The translations under genes were made by a program, and so were the position numbers. DNA of 11,167 nucleotides from JBBAAW01 sp041658075 (lineage in GTDB: Bacteria; Patescibacteriota; WWE3; UBA101185; UBA10185). This document shows positions 1 through 6,441 of the stretch, one piece after another. Position 1 is the first letter of the stretch; every line of letters starts with the position of its first letter. The stretch lies in the NCBI GenBank assembly GCA_041658075.1, contig JBBAAW010000020.1, positions 1 through 11,167 of the forward strand, read 5' to 3'. A model generated the notes under the pieces. That model did no database searches. It saw nothing but the letters and a program-made list of their open reading frames with translations, and was not told where the DNA came from.

Positions 1-2
1 CA

Positions 3-2270
3 GTCAAATGTTATAGGGATTTAGGAGGTTTTGTTAAGGCTGTGGATGACTTAGCCACTGAGCAGGAGATTGCGGATCGGGCAAGACATTCAAGAAGTGA
101 ACTTCTTGGTGTCAGCAGAGAAAACCCCTTTAGGGACTGGGAAGCTATGGCTAGGGGCAGTAACAACGGGCAACTAAAGTGTATCGATGGTTTGTTAGGG
201 GAGGACAAGTACCAACGGGGTATCTTGGGGATTCCGGTGCAAGCGGATATAAATCACCACAGTATAGAAACCTACGATCTATACGGTCCAGTTAAGCAGG
301 CTAACGGGGGAGAAACTAGAGAGAAATTTATTGGAGCTCAATTCGCTTTTTTTTGTTGGGCATATGGAGGGGAAGTACAAAGAGGGGGGTTTCTGAAGAA
401 AGGCGAAGTAGTTAAAGATAAAAAGTTTTTTTCAGAGTTGATAAAGCTTAATACGCATGTAATGACAATAGATTCTGCTGACAAAGCAGCCAACGCTATG
501 ATGCAGATCCAGGCGGCAAGAGTGGTTGAATTAGAGAATCACCTAAATCCCACAAACCCCGGCAATTTTCTGGCGGATATGACTCATGAAGAAATTAGTC
601 AGGCAGAAGCGTTTATGATGCCCATGCTGGATCTTAGTGGAAAACCTACCTTCTTAGTTATCCGCAAAGCGGACATGTTTAAAATGTACGAATGCGCTAA
701 AAAATCGCAAGAAAGTTTTGCTAAATATGCTCCAATGGATAAAAGGTATACTGAAAAGCCGTGGGCGGAACGGGCTCAGGAATTCGACATGCCACAGAAG
801 AGCTTTGAAACAACATATTCCAATTGGGTTGATGAATTAAGAGATGCGGGAAAGGTAAAAGATGTAGCGGGCGAAGTTGTCAGAAAATTGCATACCGAAA
901 GATCGAGTCAAGCTAGTATCTACGAAGCCGCGCAAATCGACGACGCTCTAGATAATTATATGGAACAATTTGCTAGATTTGAATCTAATTATTGTCGATT
1001 GGAAAATTACAGGCAGGAAGCAGCGGAGCGTTTAGTTTCAAGAGGATTTACCAATGACAATGGCAGAGGTTGGAGCGAAGCTTTAGATAGAGAGGTCAAA
1101 GCCGTGGCGCTGGAATATATGTATAAAGCACAGGCATATAAAAATCTAACTGCAAAAGTCCTTGGAATGCGGGATGGTAGGCAACTTAGAGCATTATTAA
1201 CAAATATCGACTATGAATTGGAAATTACTACCATGGCTATGGCGACAACAATAAGTGAAAAACAACTAAGAACGGCAGCCAGACCTTTTTTAAGGAGCAG
1301 GGAAGGTTATAAGTATTCCGGCGCAGATATACAACAGGACTTTGAGGCTGCTCAGGATGCATACGCAACAATTCATCGAGAGTTGGAGCAGTCTCACGTT
1401 AGCGCGTCTGATTATAAAAGTATCGCCCGTTTAGGGTATATCGATGACCCGCTGATGTTAAGGTTAAACGCATTGGCGCGCCCCCGTGTGTCTACAATAG
1501 TATCTTCGGGTGTAGACACCGTCCCTCCTACGGAGGAGTCAACCGCGGCTCGTAATGCAGAGAGACTCGCTGCTCTCATGGCTACACTAGGATCTCACTC
1601 TAGGGGCGGTTTTGCTAACACATACATGTGTACAGAAAATGCTGTTTTCGTGTCCAAGGTAGACGGAGTTACTGCACTTTCCAGAGAACTAGTAGGTATT
1701 GACTCAAGAGACGGCGCGCAGTACGGACGGGCTGAAGAAGATTTTCATAGGACCTTTAAAAGGACTCCCACGGAAGAAGAGCGTCAACGGTATATGCAGG
1801 AAGATGTAGAAGTTGTAAGAGCTAGGAAAGCCCAAATAAGCAAAATAAATATGGTAACAGGAGTACATCAGGCTCTGTCGGCGGAGGTTGCTAGTCTTGT
1901 CGGTAGCAGCATCCAGATGGACGACGAGAAGTTTCTTGTTTTTGTCAGCCGACTTTATCCTGTATTAAAAGGTCTCTCAAATGCCGGCTCAAAGTATGGG
2001 TTAGAGGGGTTACTTGGGCTAGGAATTATGAATGCTCGCGATCCCAAACGACGATCCGTTATCCGGGCGGACGAGGTTAAGGACGCTGTTAGTAAAGCAT
2101 TCAATGAAGCACGGGAAGAAGCGCGATTGGAAGAGAGTGTTACGACAGTTGCTCCGGAGCCCGAAGCAGAAGTTCCAGGAACACCTACGCTCGTGCGTTC
2201 TCCTGGACCTGTTAACGGGAGTGTAGGTAGAATTCCTCAAGCAAAAAAACCCGGTGCGGCGAGACCGTAA
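3..2270 (+). CDS. Large hydrophilic protein of unknown function, 5' end probably outside the window
   Basis: I do not recognise this protein. The frame is open from base 3 to the TAA at 2268-2270, about 755 codons. A GTG at 42 has AGGAGG at 23-28, a 13-base spacing, and is a possible start giving 742 residues. However, the same frame runs on without a stop to the window edge and reads as ordinary coding sequence, so I treat the gene as 5'-partial. The protein is charged, largely predicted helical, with no signal peptide, membrane segment or cysteine-rich metal site. In 742-residue numbering, roughly residues 300-480 are rich in Glu, Arg, Ala and Gln as in long helices. Around 495-515 lies a Thr/Ser/Pro-rich linker, and the last 40 or so residues are rich in Pro, Val, Gly and Ala and probably disordered. 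It converges on gap with 13 bases between, and no terminator is visible there. It may be a lineage-specific structural or scaffold protein, but that is a guess. Confidence 0.8.
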   Translation, partial: VKCYRDLGGFVKAVDDLATEQEIADRARHSRSELLGVSRENPFRDWEAMARGSNNGQLKCIDGLLGEDKYQRGILGIPVQADINHHSIETYDLYGPVKQANGGETREKFIGAQFAFFCWAYGGEVQRGGFLKKGEVVKDKKFFSELIKLNTHVMTIDSADKAANAMMQIQAARVVELENHLNPTNPGNFLADMTHEEISQAEAFMMPMLDLSGKPTFLVIRKADMFKMYECAKKSQESFAKYAPMDKRYTEKPWAERAQEFDMPQKSFETTYSNWVDELRDAGKVKDVAGEVVRKLHTERSSQASIYEAAQIDDALDNYMEQFARFESNYCRLENYRQEAAERLVSRGFTNDNGRGWSEALDREVKAVALEYMYKAQAYKNLTAKVLGMRDGRQLRALLTNIDYELEITTMAMATTISEKQLRTAARPFLRSREGYKYSGADIQQDFEAAQDAYATIHRELEQSHVSASDYKSIARLGYIDDPLMLRLNALARPRVSTIVSSGVDTVPPTEESTAARNAERLAALMATLGSHSRGGFANTYMCTENAVFVSKVDGVTALSRELVGIDSRDGAQYGRAEEDFHRTFKRTPTEEERQRYMQEDVEVVRARKAQISKINMVTGVHQALSAEVASLVGSSIQMDDEKFLVFVSRLYPVLKGLSNAGSKYGLEGLLGLGIMNARDPKRRSVIRADEVKDAVSKAFNEAREEARLEESVTTVAPEPEAEVPGTPTLVRSPGPVNGSVGRIPQAKKPGAARP

Positions 2271-2283
2271 CTTTAAGATAACT

Positions 2284-3372
2284 TCAAGCTCCAACCAAAA
2301 GCGCCATTTCAACTAATCGATTGGAATATCCCCACTCGTTGTCGTACCAAGCCACTACTTTAACCAAGTCTCCGTCAACTACTTTTGTAAGCGATAAATC
2401 TACAATAGCGGAATGGGTGTTTCCAATAATATCGCTGGAAACAATTGGTTCGAAGGTAGTTTGCAGTACACCTTTGTATTCCGGATTTTTCTCTGCCTCC
2501 AAGAAAGCTTGATTAATTTCCTGCGCAGTAGTTTTCTTAGCGACCAACATAGTAACGTCTGACAAGGAGCCGGTAATAACAGGAACACGAACCGCCAGTC
2601 CGTCAAAAATTCCTTTTAGACTTGGAATAACCTCGCCAACCGCCTTGGCGGCACCTGTGGTGGTGGGTATCATGTTGCAAACTCCTGCCCGTGCCCGCCG
2701 CAAATCTGCGTGTATACCGGGAAGTGCTCCGTCCACCAAGTTTTGTTCGGCAGTAACCGCGTGAATGGTAGTCATGGTTGACTTTATAATCCCAAAATTA
2801 TCGTTTATTACTTTGACTACCGGGGCAATGCAGTTTGTAGTGCAAGAAGCGTTGGAAATTATATTCTGACCCATGTATGAAGCGTCGTTAACCCCCAGCA
2901 AAAATGTTTGCACCTCGCCTTCACCGGAAACCGGGGCCGAAACCACTACTTTTTTAGCCCCCGCGGTAATATGCACCTGAGAAGCTCCGTCTTTAGTAAG
3001 TCTGCCTGTACATTCTAAAACCACATCCACGCCCAAGTCTTTCCATGGTAGAAGCGCGGGATCCTTTTGGTTTAGCATTAACGTTTTTTTATCATCAACT
3101 ATCAAATAAGTTTGTTTGGGTAAACTGTCGGCTGCTTTGTAAAAGTGATCGTCTGTTTTTTCTCTACCTTCGGAATCTGTAAGTGACCCATCCTCCTGCA
3201 GTTTAATCTCTTTGGGAAACATGCCGTAGGCAGTGTCGTACTTTAACAAATGGGCTAAAATTCTAGGTGACGCAATATCGTTTACTGCAACAACTTCCAC
3301 ATCTGGCTTATCTAAAGCAATTTTAAAGGCTTGTCGACCTATTCTTCCAAATCCGTTTATAGCAATCTTCAT
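2284..3372 (-). CDS. gap: Glyceraldehyde-3-phosphate dehydrogenase, NAD-type, with an N-domain insertion
   Basis: Catalyses phosphorylating oxidation of glyceraldehyde 3-phosphate to 1,3-bisphosphoglycerate in cytoplasmic glycolysis. The Rossmann motif GFGRIGR is at residues 7-13, with Asp32 after the second strand, the residue that normally favours NAD over NADP. The catalytic cysteine is Cys177 in SNASCTTNC and the partner histidine is His204. DLRRARA at 223-229, PTTTGAAKA at 236-244 and WYDNEWGYS at 342-350 are all standard. At 362 residues it is about 25 longer than usual (about 335). The extra length falls mainly between residues 55 and 98, after the LLKYDTAYG motif, and is polar and charged. 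A few extra residues also lie near 213-222. It is second in an operon: its ATG overlaps the thioredoxin TGA as ATGA, and no Shine-Dalgarno precedes it, which suggests translational coupling. Confidence 0.97.
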   Translation of the reverse strand: MKIAINGFGRIGRQAFKIALDKPDVEVVAVNDIASPRILAHLLKYDTAYGMFPKEIKLQEDGSLTDSEGREKTDDHFYKAADSLPKQTYLIVDDKKTLMLNQKDPALLPWKDLGVDVVLECTGRLTKDGASQVHITAGAKKVVVSAPVSGEGEVQTFLLGVNDASYMGQNIISNASCTTNCIAPVVKVINDNFGIIKSTMTTIHAVTAEQNLVDGALPGIHADLRRARAGVCNMIPTTTGAAKAVGEVIPSLKGIFDGLAVRVPVITGSLSDVTMLVAKKTTAQEINQAFLEAEKNPEYKGVLQTTFEPIVSSDIIGNTHSAIVDLSLTKVVDGDLVKVVAWYDNEWGYSNRLVEMALLVGA

Positions 3373-3635
3373 TTGACTATAGAATCAACCCAACTTTTAA
3401 ATATTTCATAAGTCATTGCGCCGGAGCGTCGGCCTATTTCTTTATCGTCATTGTAAATTATAAAAGTAGGAATTCCCATTACGTTATTTTGCGATGCTAT
3501 TTGCTGATTTTTATCAACATCCACGCGCTTAACGGTAATTTTGTCTGCGTACTCGGTTTCAAACTTCTCAAGAGCTGGTTTCATGGCTTGGCAAGGGCCG
3601 CACCAGTCAGCGTAAAAATCAGTTAAGCTCCACAT
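3369..3635 (-). CDS. Short thioredoxin-family protein with WCGPC active site
   Basis: A cytoplasmic dithiol-disulfide oxidoreductase of the thioredoxin fold. The active site is WCGPC at residues 11-15, with the following helix, DVDKNQ at 39-44, the cis-proline in MGIPTF (Pro56) and the final glycine-containing strand near 67-72. At 88 residues it is shorter than the usual 105-110. The strand leading to the active site begins almost at the first methionine, so the first strand and helix of ordinary thioredoxin are missing. This is not a start-choice artefact: an in-frame TAG lies two codons upstream of the ATG, closing any extension. No Shine-Dalgarno is present. A promoter candidate at 3643-3671 would give a nearly leaderless message. 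The gene is first in the operon with gap. It could supply reducing power for the GAPDH catalytic cysteine, but that is inference from neighbourhood only. Confidence 0.93.
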   Translation of the reverse strand: MWSLTDFYADWCGPCQAMKPALEKFETEYADKITVKRVDVDKNQQIASQNNVMGIPTFIIYNDDKEIGRRSGAMTYEIFKSWVDSIVK

Positions 3636-3642
3636 ACGCTAT

Positions 3643-3671
3643 ATCTTACACGGAGCATTTGATTTTATCAA
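3643..3671 (-). promoter_or_regulatory. Promoter candidate for thioredoxin-gap, leaderless spacing
   Basis: Read on the minus strand: TTGATA (3671-3666, five of six to TTGACA), a 17-base spacer, then TAAGAT (3648-3643, four of six to TATAAT). A start site about 7 bases further falls at 3636-3637, one or two bases before the ATG at 3635. The absence of any Shine-Dalgarno agrees with a leaderless message. Predicted from sequence only. Confidence 0.55.
3659..3671. repeat. Small palindrome shared by the two divergent -35 elements
   Basis: TTGAT-ttt-ATCAA is a perfect inverted repeat with 5-base arms and a 3-base centre. It lies in the divergent region between the thioredoxin-gap and RDD operons. 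Each arm forms the start of a -35-like hexamer on one strand, so back-to-back promoters explain it as well as an operator would. A regulator bound here could control both operons at once, but none is identified. Confidence 0.4.
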
Positions 3672-3687
3672 CATAAAATTGTATTGT
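3659..3687 (+). promoter_or_regulatory. Weak promoter candidate for the RDD-SIMPL-pgi operon
   Basis: TTGATT (3659-3664, four of six), a 17-base spacer and TATTGT (3682-3687, four of six) would start transcription near 3694, giving a leader of about 17 bases that contains the Shine-Dalgarno of the RDD gene. An alternative -10, TAAAAT at 3674-3679, matches better but lacks a good -35. Confidence 0.35.
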
Positions 3688-3696
3688 TATTTTGTT

Positions 3697-3705
3697 AGGG
3701 GGTGA
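3697..3705 (+). promoter_or_regulatory. Ribosome binding site that fixes the RDD gene start at 3711
   Basis: AGGGGGTGA differs by one base from the canonical AGGAGGTGA and lies 5 bases before the ATG at 3711. A GTG at 3702 in the same frame falls inside this site, so it is unlikely to be the start. Confidence 0.7.
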
Positions 3706-3710
3706 TTTTA

Positions 3711-4214
3711 ATGGATGTATTAAATCAAAATACTACGCAAAATTTTATGGAGAACAATTCTACTGCGATTCCTCAACCAATACCAGTTGCAGCAGCATCA
3801 AGCGGTGTAGTTTATGCAGGATTTTTTGAAAGGTTTATCGCAGCACTTATTGATGGAGTTTTAATTGGTATTGCTAATTTCGTTTTGGGATTTGTTTTAG
3901 GAACAGTCCTAGGCGGAGCTAAATGGGTACAGTCAGTTGCCAATCTTATCGCGATGGCTATGGCGGCCTCTTACTATGTCTATTTTATTTCTCAGAGAGG
4001 TCAAACAATTGGTAAAAAAGTTATGCATTTGCGCGTCCAAAACATAACAACCGGGCAGAATCTGGATGTGGTGTCAGCGATACTTAGAGAGATAGTCGGT
4101 AAGTTCTTGTCTGGGGTTGTTTTACTTCTTGGGTACTTTTGGATGCTTTGGGACGATAAAAAACAAACCTGGCACGACAAAATTGCTAAGAGCATAGTGG
4201 TAAAAGTTAAATAA
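3711..4214 (+). CDS. RDD-family integral membrane protein
   Basis: A 167-residue protein with a polar, Asn- and Pro-containing N-terminal tail of about 35 residues followed by an RDD domain. The signature residues are visible: Arg41 in GFFERF, Asp48 in ALIDG, and an Asp-rich segment WDDKKQTWHDK at 147-157. Three hydrophobic segments lie at about 43-66, 75-95 and 127-146, giving an inner-membrane protein, with the conserved GKKVMHLRV stretch at 101-109 between the second and third. Family members are poorly characterised; some have been linked to ion exchange or transport, so the substrate here is unknown. The ATG at 3711 is chosen over the in-frame GTG at 3702, which overlaps the ribosome binding site. 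It is the first gene of a plus-strand operon, with 18 bases before the SIMPL gene. The lineage uses many such small membrane proteins, and nothing shows a link to glycolysis. Confidence 0.9.
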   Translation: MDVLNQNTTQNFMENNSTAIPQPIPVAAASSGVVYAGFFERFIAALIDGVLIGIANFVLGFVLGTVLGGAKWVQSVANLIAMAMAASYYVYFISQRGQTIGKKVMHLRVQNITTGQNLDVVSAILREIVGKFLSGVVLLLGYFWMLWDDKKQTWHDKIAKSIVVKVK

Positions 4215-4232
4215 AAGTTAGAAGGAGGAAAA

Positions 4233-4976
4233 ATGGAAGAAATTAAAAATAGAGTTCCGTTTTTTGTGGGCGTAATAGGGTTTTTATTCGTCGTTTGGAT
4301 TCTGTTATCGGTGGCGGATAAAGTGGGTTTGGGATTTACTTCCATTTTTTCAAAAAGAAGCATCACGGTTACAGGTTTGGCTATTCGTCAGCAAACAAAT
4401 CAACTCGCAAGTTTTAACGCTACGGTAAATAGTAAAAACGCGGATAAAGCCGTGGCCGTTTCAGAAGTCACAAAAAAATCGGAGAGACTTATAGCGGATT
4501 TAAAGCAGTTCGGTATTGCGGATAAAGATTTAAGAACTCAAAGCCTAAATATTTACAGAGAGCAGGTTCCTTATTATGTCAACGGAGGTCAGCAATTTAA
4601 GGACGGTGATTGGAATGCTAGTATTTCGGTCGATATAACTTTACGCGACATTTCTAAGTCAAGCGACCTTACTGACTTGCTTGCTAAGAGCGATACTTCC
4701 AACATGTACGGACCCTCCTACTCTCTTGACGAGGGGGAGCCTGATAAGACAGCACTTCTTAAAAAAGCTTTTGACAACGCAAAAAGCAAAGCCGATTATT
4801 TGGCAAATGGGATGGGAATGAAGGCGGGGAAAGTTAAAAGCGTGGTAGAAGGCGCAGATTACGGCTCGTCCATTTATCCAATGAAGGGTGGAGGAATGGG
4901 AGCGGGCGGGGGTGGTCTGGAACCGGGATCTTCATATGTTTCCACAACTTTAACGGTGACTTTTGAGCTAAGATGA
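4233..4976 (+). CDS. Membrane-anchored SIMPL-domain (DUF541/YggE-like) protein
   Basis: A 247-residue protein with one N-terminal hydrophobic segment at about residues 9-27 (signal anchor; no lipobox cysteine), followed by an extracytoplasmic SIMPL domain. Family features visible: the opening strand SITVTGLA at 43-50, an Ala/Lys-rich helix at about 68-92 with SERLIADLKQFGI, DLRTQSLNIY at 99-108, the middle strands around 128-137, and the helix ALLKKAFDNAKSKADYLA at 174-191. The closing strand TTLTVTFEL is at 238-246. A Gly/Met-rich loop at 219-228 precedes the last strand. YggE-type proteins are tied to oxidative-stress protection and some relatives to surface assemblies, but their biochemistry is unclear. 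A strong Shine-Dalgarno, AAGGAGG at 4222-4228, lies 4 bases before the ATG. The TGA overlaps the pgi ATG as ATGA. Confidence 0.92.
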   Translation: MEEIKNRVPFFVGVIGFLFVVWILLSVADKVGLGFTSIFSKRSITVTGLAIRQQTNQLASFNATVNSKNADKAVAVSEVTKKSERLIADLKQFGIADKDLRTQSLNIYREQVPYYVNGGQQFKDGDWNASISVDITLRDISKSSDLTDLLAKSDTSNMYGPSYSLDEGEPDKTALLKKAFDNAKSKADYLANGMGMKAGKVKSVVEGADYGSSIYPMKGGGMGAGGGGLEPGSSYVSTTLTVTFELR

Positions 4977-6076
4977 AAATAACACATAGCGAGGCAACTA
5001 AAGATGTAAGCCCAGGTGACGGGGTAAGTAGTCGGGTTAGGGAGTTATCGCAGGATTTGCTTGCCAAAGCGGATTTTTTAAGTCTGCTGGATTCCAAATT
5101 TGTCCCGCAGGAAAAATTATCGGTCGACGGTGTTAAGCAGGTGTTTTTAGTGGGAATTGGCGGATCAGGCCTTGGTACAAAGGCGGTTTACGATGTCCTA
5201 AAATCGTCGGAGTTTCCAAAACTCCACTTTATAGAAAATGTGGATAGAGCTTATATTGACGAGTTGATGGTGGACTCAAAAGACCCGGTCTTTGTGGTTG
5301 TTTGTAAGTCGGGCAAAACTTTTGAGACTCTAAAAAACCTGGAGTATTTAACATCGAAAAAGTTCAGGGGTGTGGTCAAGGGTGAAAACACCTTTGTGGT
5401 TTCTGTGGAGGGAAGTCGCATTTGGGAGTGGGGTAAGTCGTTGGGAGCAAAACTTTTTCCAATGCCGCAAGCTATAAGCGGACGGTTTCAGGTTTTTAGC
5501 GCGGTTACGGCGGTTCCTTTGGGGTTGATTGGCGTTGATGTTAATAAATTTGTTGACGGGGCAAAAATAAGTTTGAGTGACATTAAAAAATCGGCAGACT
5601 TAGTGTCAAACAGATTTCAATTTTACAAAAACGGTTTGGATGAAGATGTTTATTTTCCCTTTGATGAGCGACTTAGAAGTTTGGCGGAATGGTATGTTTC
5701 CATTACGGCCGAAAGTCTAGGTAAAAATGGTGGTGGGATAACTCCCATCGTTAGTGTTGGATCTAGAGATAATCACACAATGCTTCAACTTTATTTACAA
5801 GGCCCGAGAGATAAGTTTACTACCTTTATTTCTTTAAGTAATACAGATCCGTACAACCTTCAAACTCTAGAGGCGGTTAAGAGGGCCTATAATGATGCAA
5901 AACTGCCTTATATTCATGTAGAGTTGGACGCTAGTTGCCCCGATGTTTTAACCTGTGAGTTGGGCGACTTTATGCAATCAAAAATTATTGAAACTGTTTT
6001 ACTTGGCGGACTTATGGGAATTAATCCTTACGACCAACCCGGGGTGGAACTTTATAAGAAGTATTTGCAAGCCTGA
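4973..6076 (+). CDS. pgi: Glucose-6-phosphate isomerase, compact form
   Basis: Interconverts glucose 6-phosphate and fructose 6-phosphate in cytoplasmic sugar metabolism. Two SIS subdomains are visible. The first carries the phosphate-binding loop GIGGSGLG at residues 61-68 and CKSGKTFET at 111-119. The family signature follows as SGRFQVFSAV at 169-178, with Arg171 and Ser where Gly is usual. Glu247 in AESLGKN is the expected catalytic base, His268 in DNHTMLQLY the ring-opening histidine, and Lys362 near the end of DQPGVELYKK the C-terminal active-site lysine. At 367 residues it is much shorter than typical enzymes (about 440-550), mainly from short loops and ends, since every active-site element is kept. 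A bifunctional phosphoglucose/phosphomannose isomerase is an alternative, but the PGI signatures fit ordinary PGI better. Its ATG overlaps the SIMPL TGA, so it is probably translationally coupled. Confidence 0.95.
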   Translation: MKITHSEATKDVSPGDGVSSRVRELSQDLLAKADFLSLLDSKFVPQEKLSVDGVKQVFLVGIGGSGLGTKAVYDVLKSSEFPKLHFIENVDRAYIDELMVDSKDPVFVVVCKSGKTFETLKNLEYLTSKKFRGVVKGENTFVVSVEGSRIWEWGKSLGAKLFPMPQAISGRFQVFSAVTAVPLGLIGVDVNKFVDGAKISLSDIKKSADLVSNRFQFYKNGLDEDVYFPFDERLRSLAEWYVSITAESLGKNGGGITPIVSVGSRDNHTMLQLYLQGPRDKFTTFISLSNTDPYNLQTLEAVKRAYNDAKLPYIHVELDASCPDVLTCELGDFMQSKIIETVLLGGLMGINPYDQPGVELYKKYLQA

Positions 6077-6137
6077 GGTTCTCGTTTTCTTTTACACTGT
6101 GTATTCAGTTGATGTTCCCCTCGTTATTATTGCATTA

Positions 6138-6148
6138 TATATTATATT
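6138..6148 (+). promoter_or_regulatory. Candidate -10 elements ahead of the structured RNA
   Basis: TATATT occurs at 6138-6143 and again at 6143-6148, each five of six to TATAAT. From the second, a start 7-9 bases on falls at 6155-6157, where the GGGG that opens the long stem begins. No good -35 is present at 16-18 bases; TTGATG at 6109-6114 is too far. The placement is suggestive but weak. Confidence 0.3.
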
Positions 6149-6156
6149 GCGATCTT

Positions 6157-6363
6157 GGGGATACGGTATGTCTTTTTGTAAAAAGTCGGATGGTTTACAA
6201 TGGATTTACTTTCGACTTGCGTTTTTTGTTGCAATAGCGGTAAAAAACATTAGTCATAGAGCTCAACAAGTGTTTTACCCTGCAGTAACAACCTTAACGA
6301 CTACCTCAAACCGTTTTTAATGTAAACCATCTAAGACTTTGGAAAAAGATATACACCCCCCCC
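6157..6363 (+). ncRNA. Candidate structured non-coding RNA of unknown family
   Basis: A long closing stem is built from separated arms: GGGG 6157-6160 with the C run at 6356-6363; 6166-6177 with 6343-6354 (12 pairs, one G-U at 6170/6350); 6182-6187 AAAGTC with 6335-6340 GACTTT; and 6189-6199 with 6321-6331 (11 perfect pairs). This is about 33 pairs with short internal loops. Inside, 6221-6232 pairs with 6237-6248 around an AATA loop, extended through a 3x3 loop by GACT 6214-6217 with AGTC 6252-6255. Weaker hairpins are possible at 6271-6290 and 6296-6315. All five wobble pairs are G-U on the plus strand and would be A-C mismatches on the minus, pointing to plus-strand RNA. I see no tmRNA T-loop or CCA end and no SRP or RNase P signature; 6S RNA is possible by size and shape only. 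A degenerate inverted-repeat mobile element is the main alternative. Confidence 0.5.
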
Positions 6364-6441
6364 GCCTGTCGACGTATCATTCAAGATTGGAATAACAATA
6401 GTTGGGGTCTTATAGTTATGGATTCCGCCATGACGAACTGT

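Larger units (their letters stand above)
6077..6441. other. 365-base convergent intergenic region without a convincing protein gene
   Basis: This lies between the 3' ends of pgi (+) and rpoD (-). 6077-6137 holds a T-rich stretch just after pgi and no clear signal. 6138-6148 is a run of A and T with two TATATT hexamers. 6157-6363 is the structured element described separately, ending in a run of eight C. In 6364-6441 I see nothing. An open plus frame crosses the region as a continuation of a frame antiphase to pgi, ending at 6320, but its composition is not protein-like and it has no start or ribosome binding site of its own. Confidence 0.6.

Noticed and set aside
2268..2300. Bidirectional terminator between the convergent unknown gene and gap
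   Set aside because: The 13-base gap holds only AACTT repeats; no stem with a T tract was found.
2019..2312. Minus-strand open frame overlapping the end of the large unknown protein and gap
   Set aside because: Antisense shadow of a longer, better supported gene; high Arg/Cys/Phe content and no ribosome binding site.
6074..6093. Terminator after pgi: TGAG/CTCG arms followed by TTTTCTTTT
   Set aside because: The stem is only 4 pairs with one wobble and a 3-base loop, too weak to call, although the T-rich tail is suggestive.
5955..6320. Plus-strand open frame running out of pgi across the intergenic region
   Set aside because: Its first third is a shadow of pgi in another frame, it has no ribosome binding site, and the distal part overlaps the structured element; composition is not protein-like.
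6331..6441. In-frame 36-codon open stretch immediately after the rpoD TAA, ending in TAG, suggestive of a read-through extension
   Set aside because: RpoD ends at its normal C-terminus, the stretch resembles no domain, and 36 open codons by chance is not rare; it also runs into the structured element.
6364..6441. Possible tRNA or tmRNA end near GATTCC in the region downstream of the C run
   Set aside because: No T-arm GGTTCGA-like loop, no acceptor stem and no CCA; no cloverleaf could be built on either strand.
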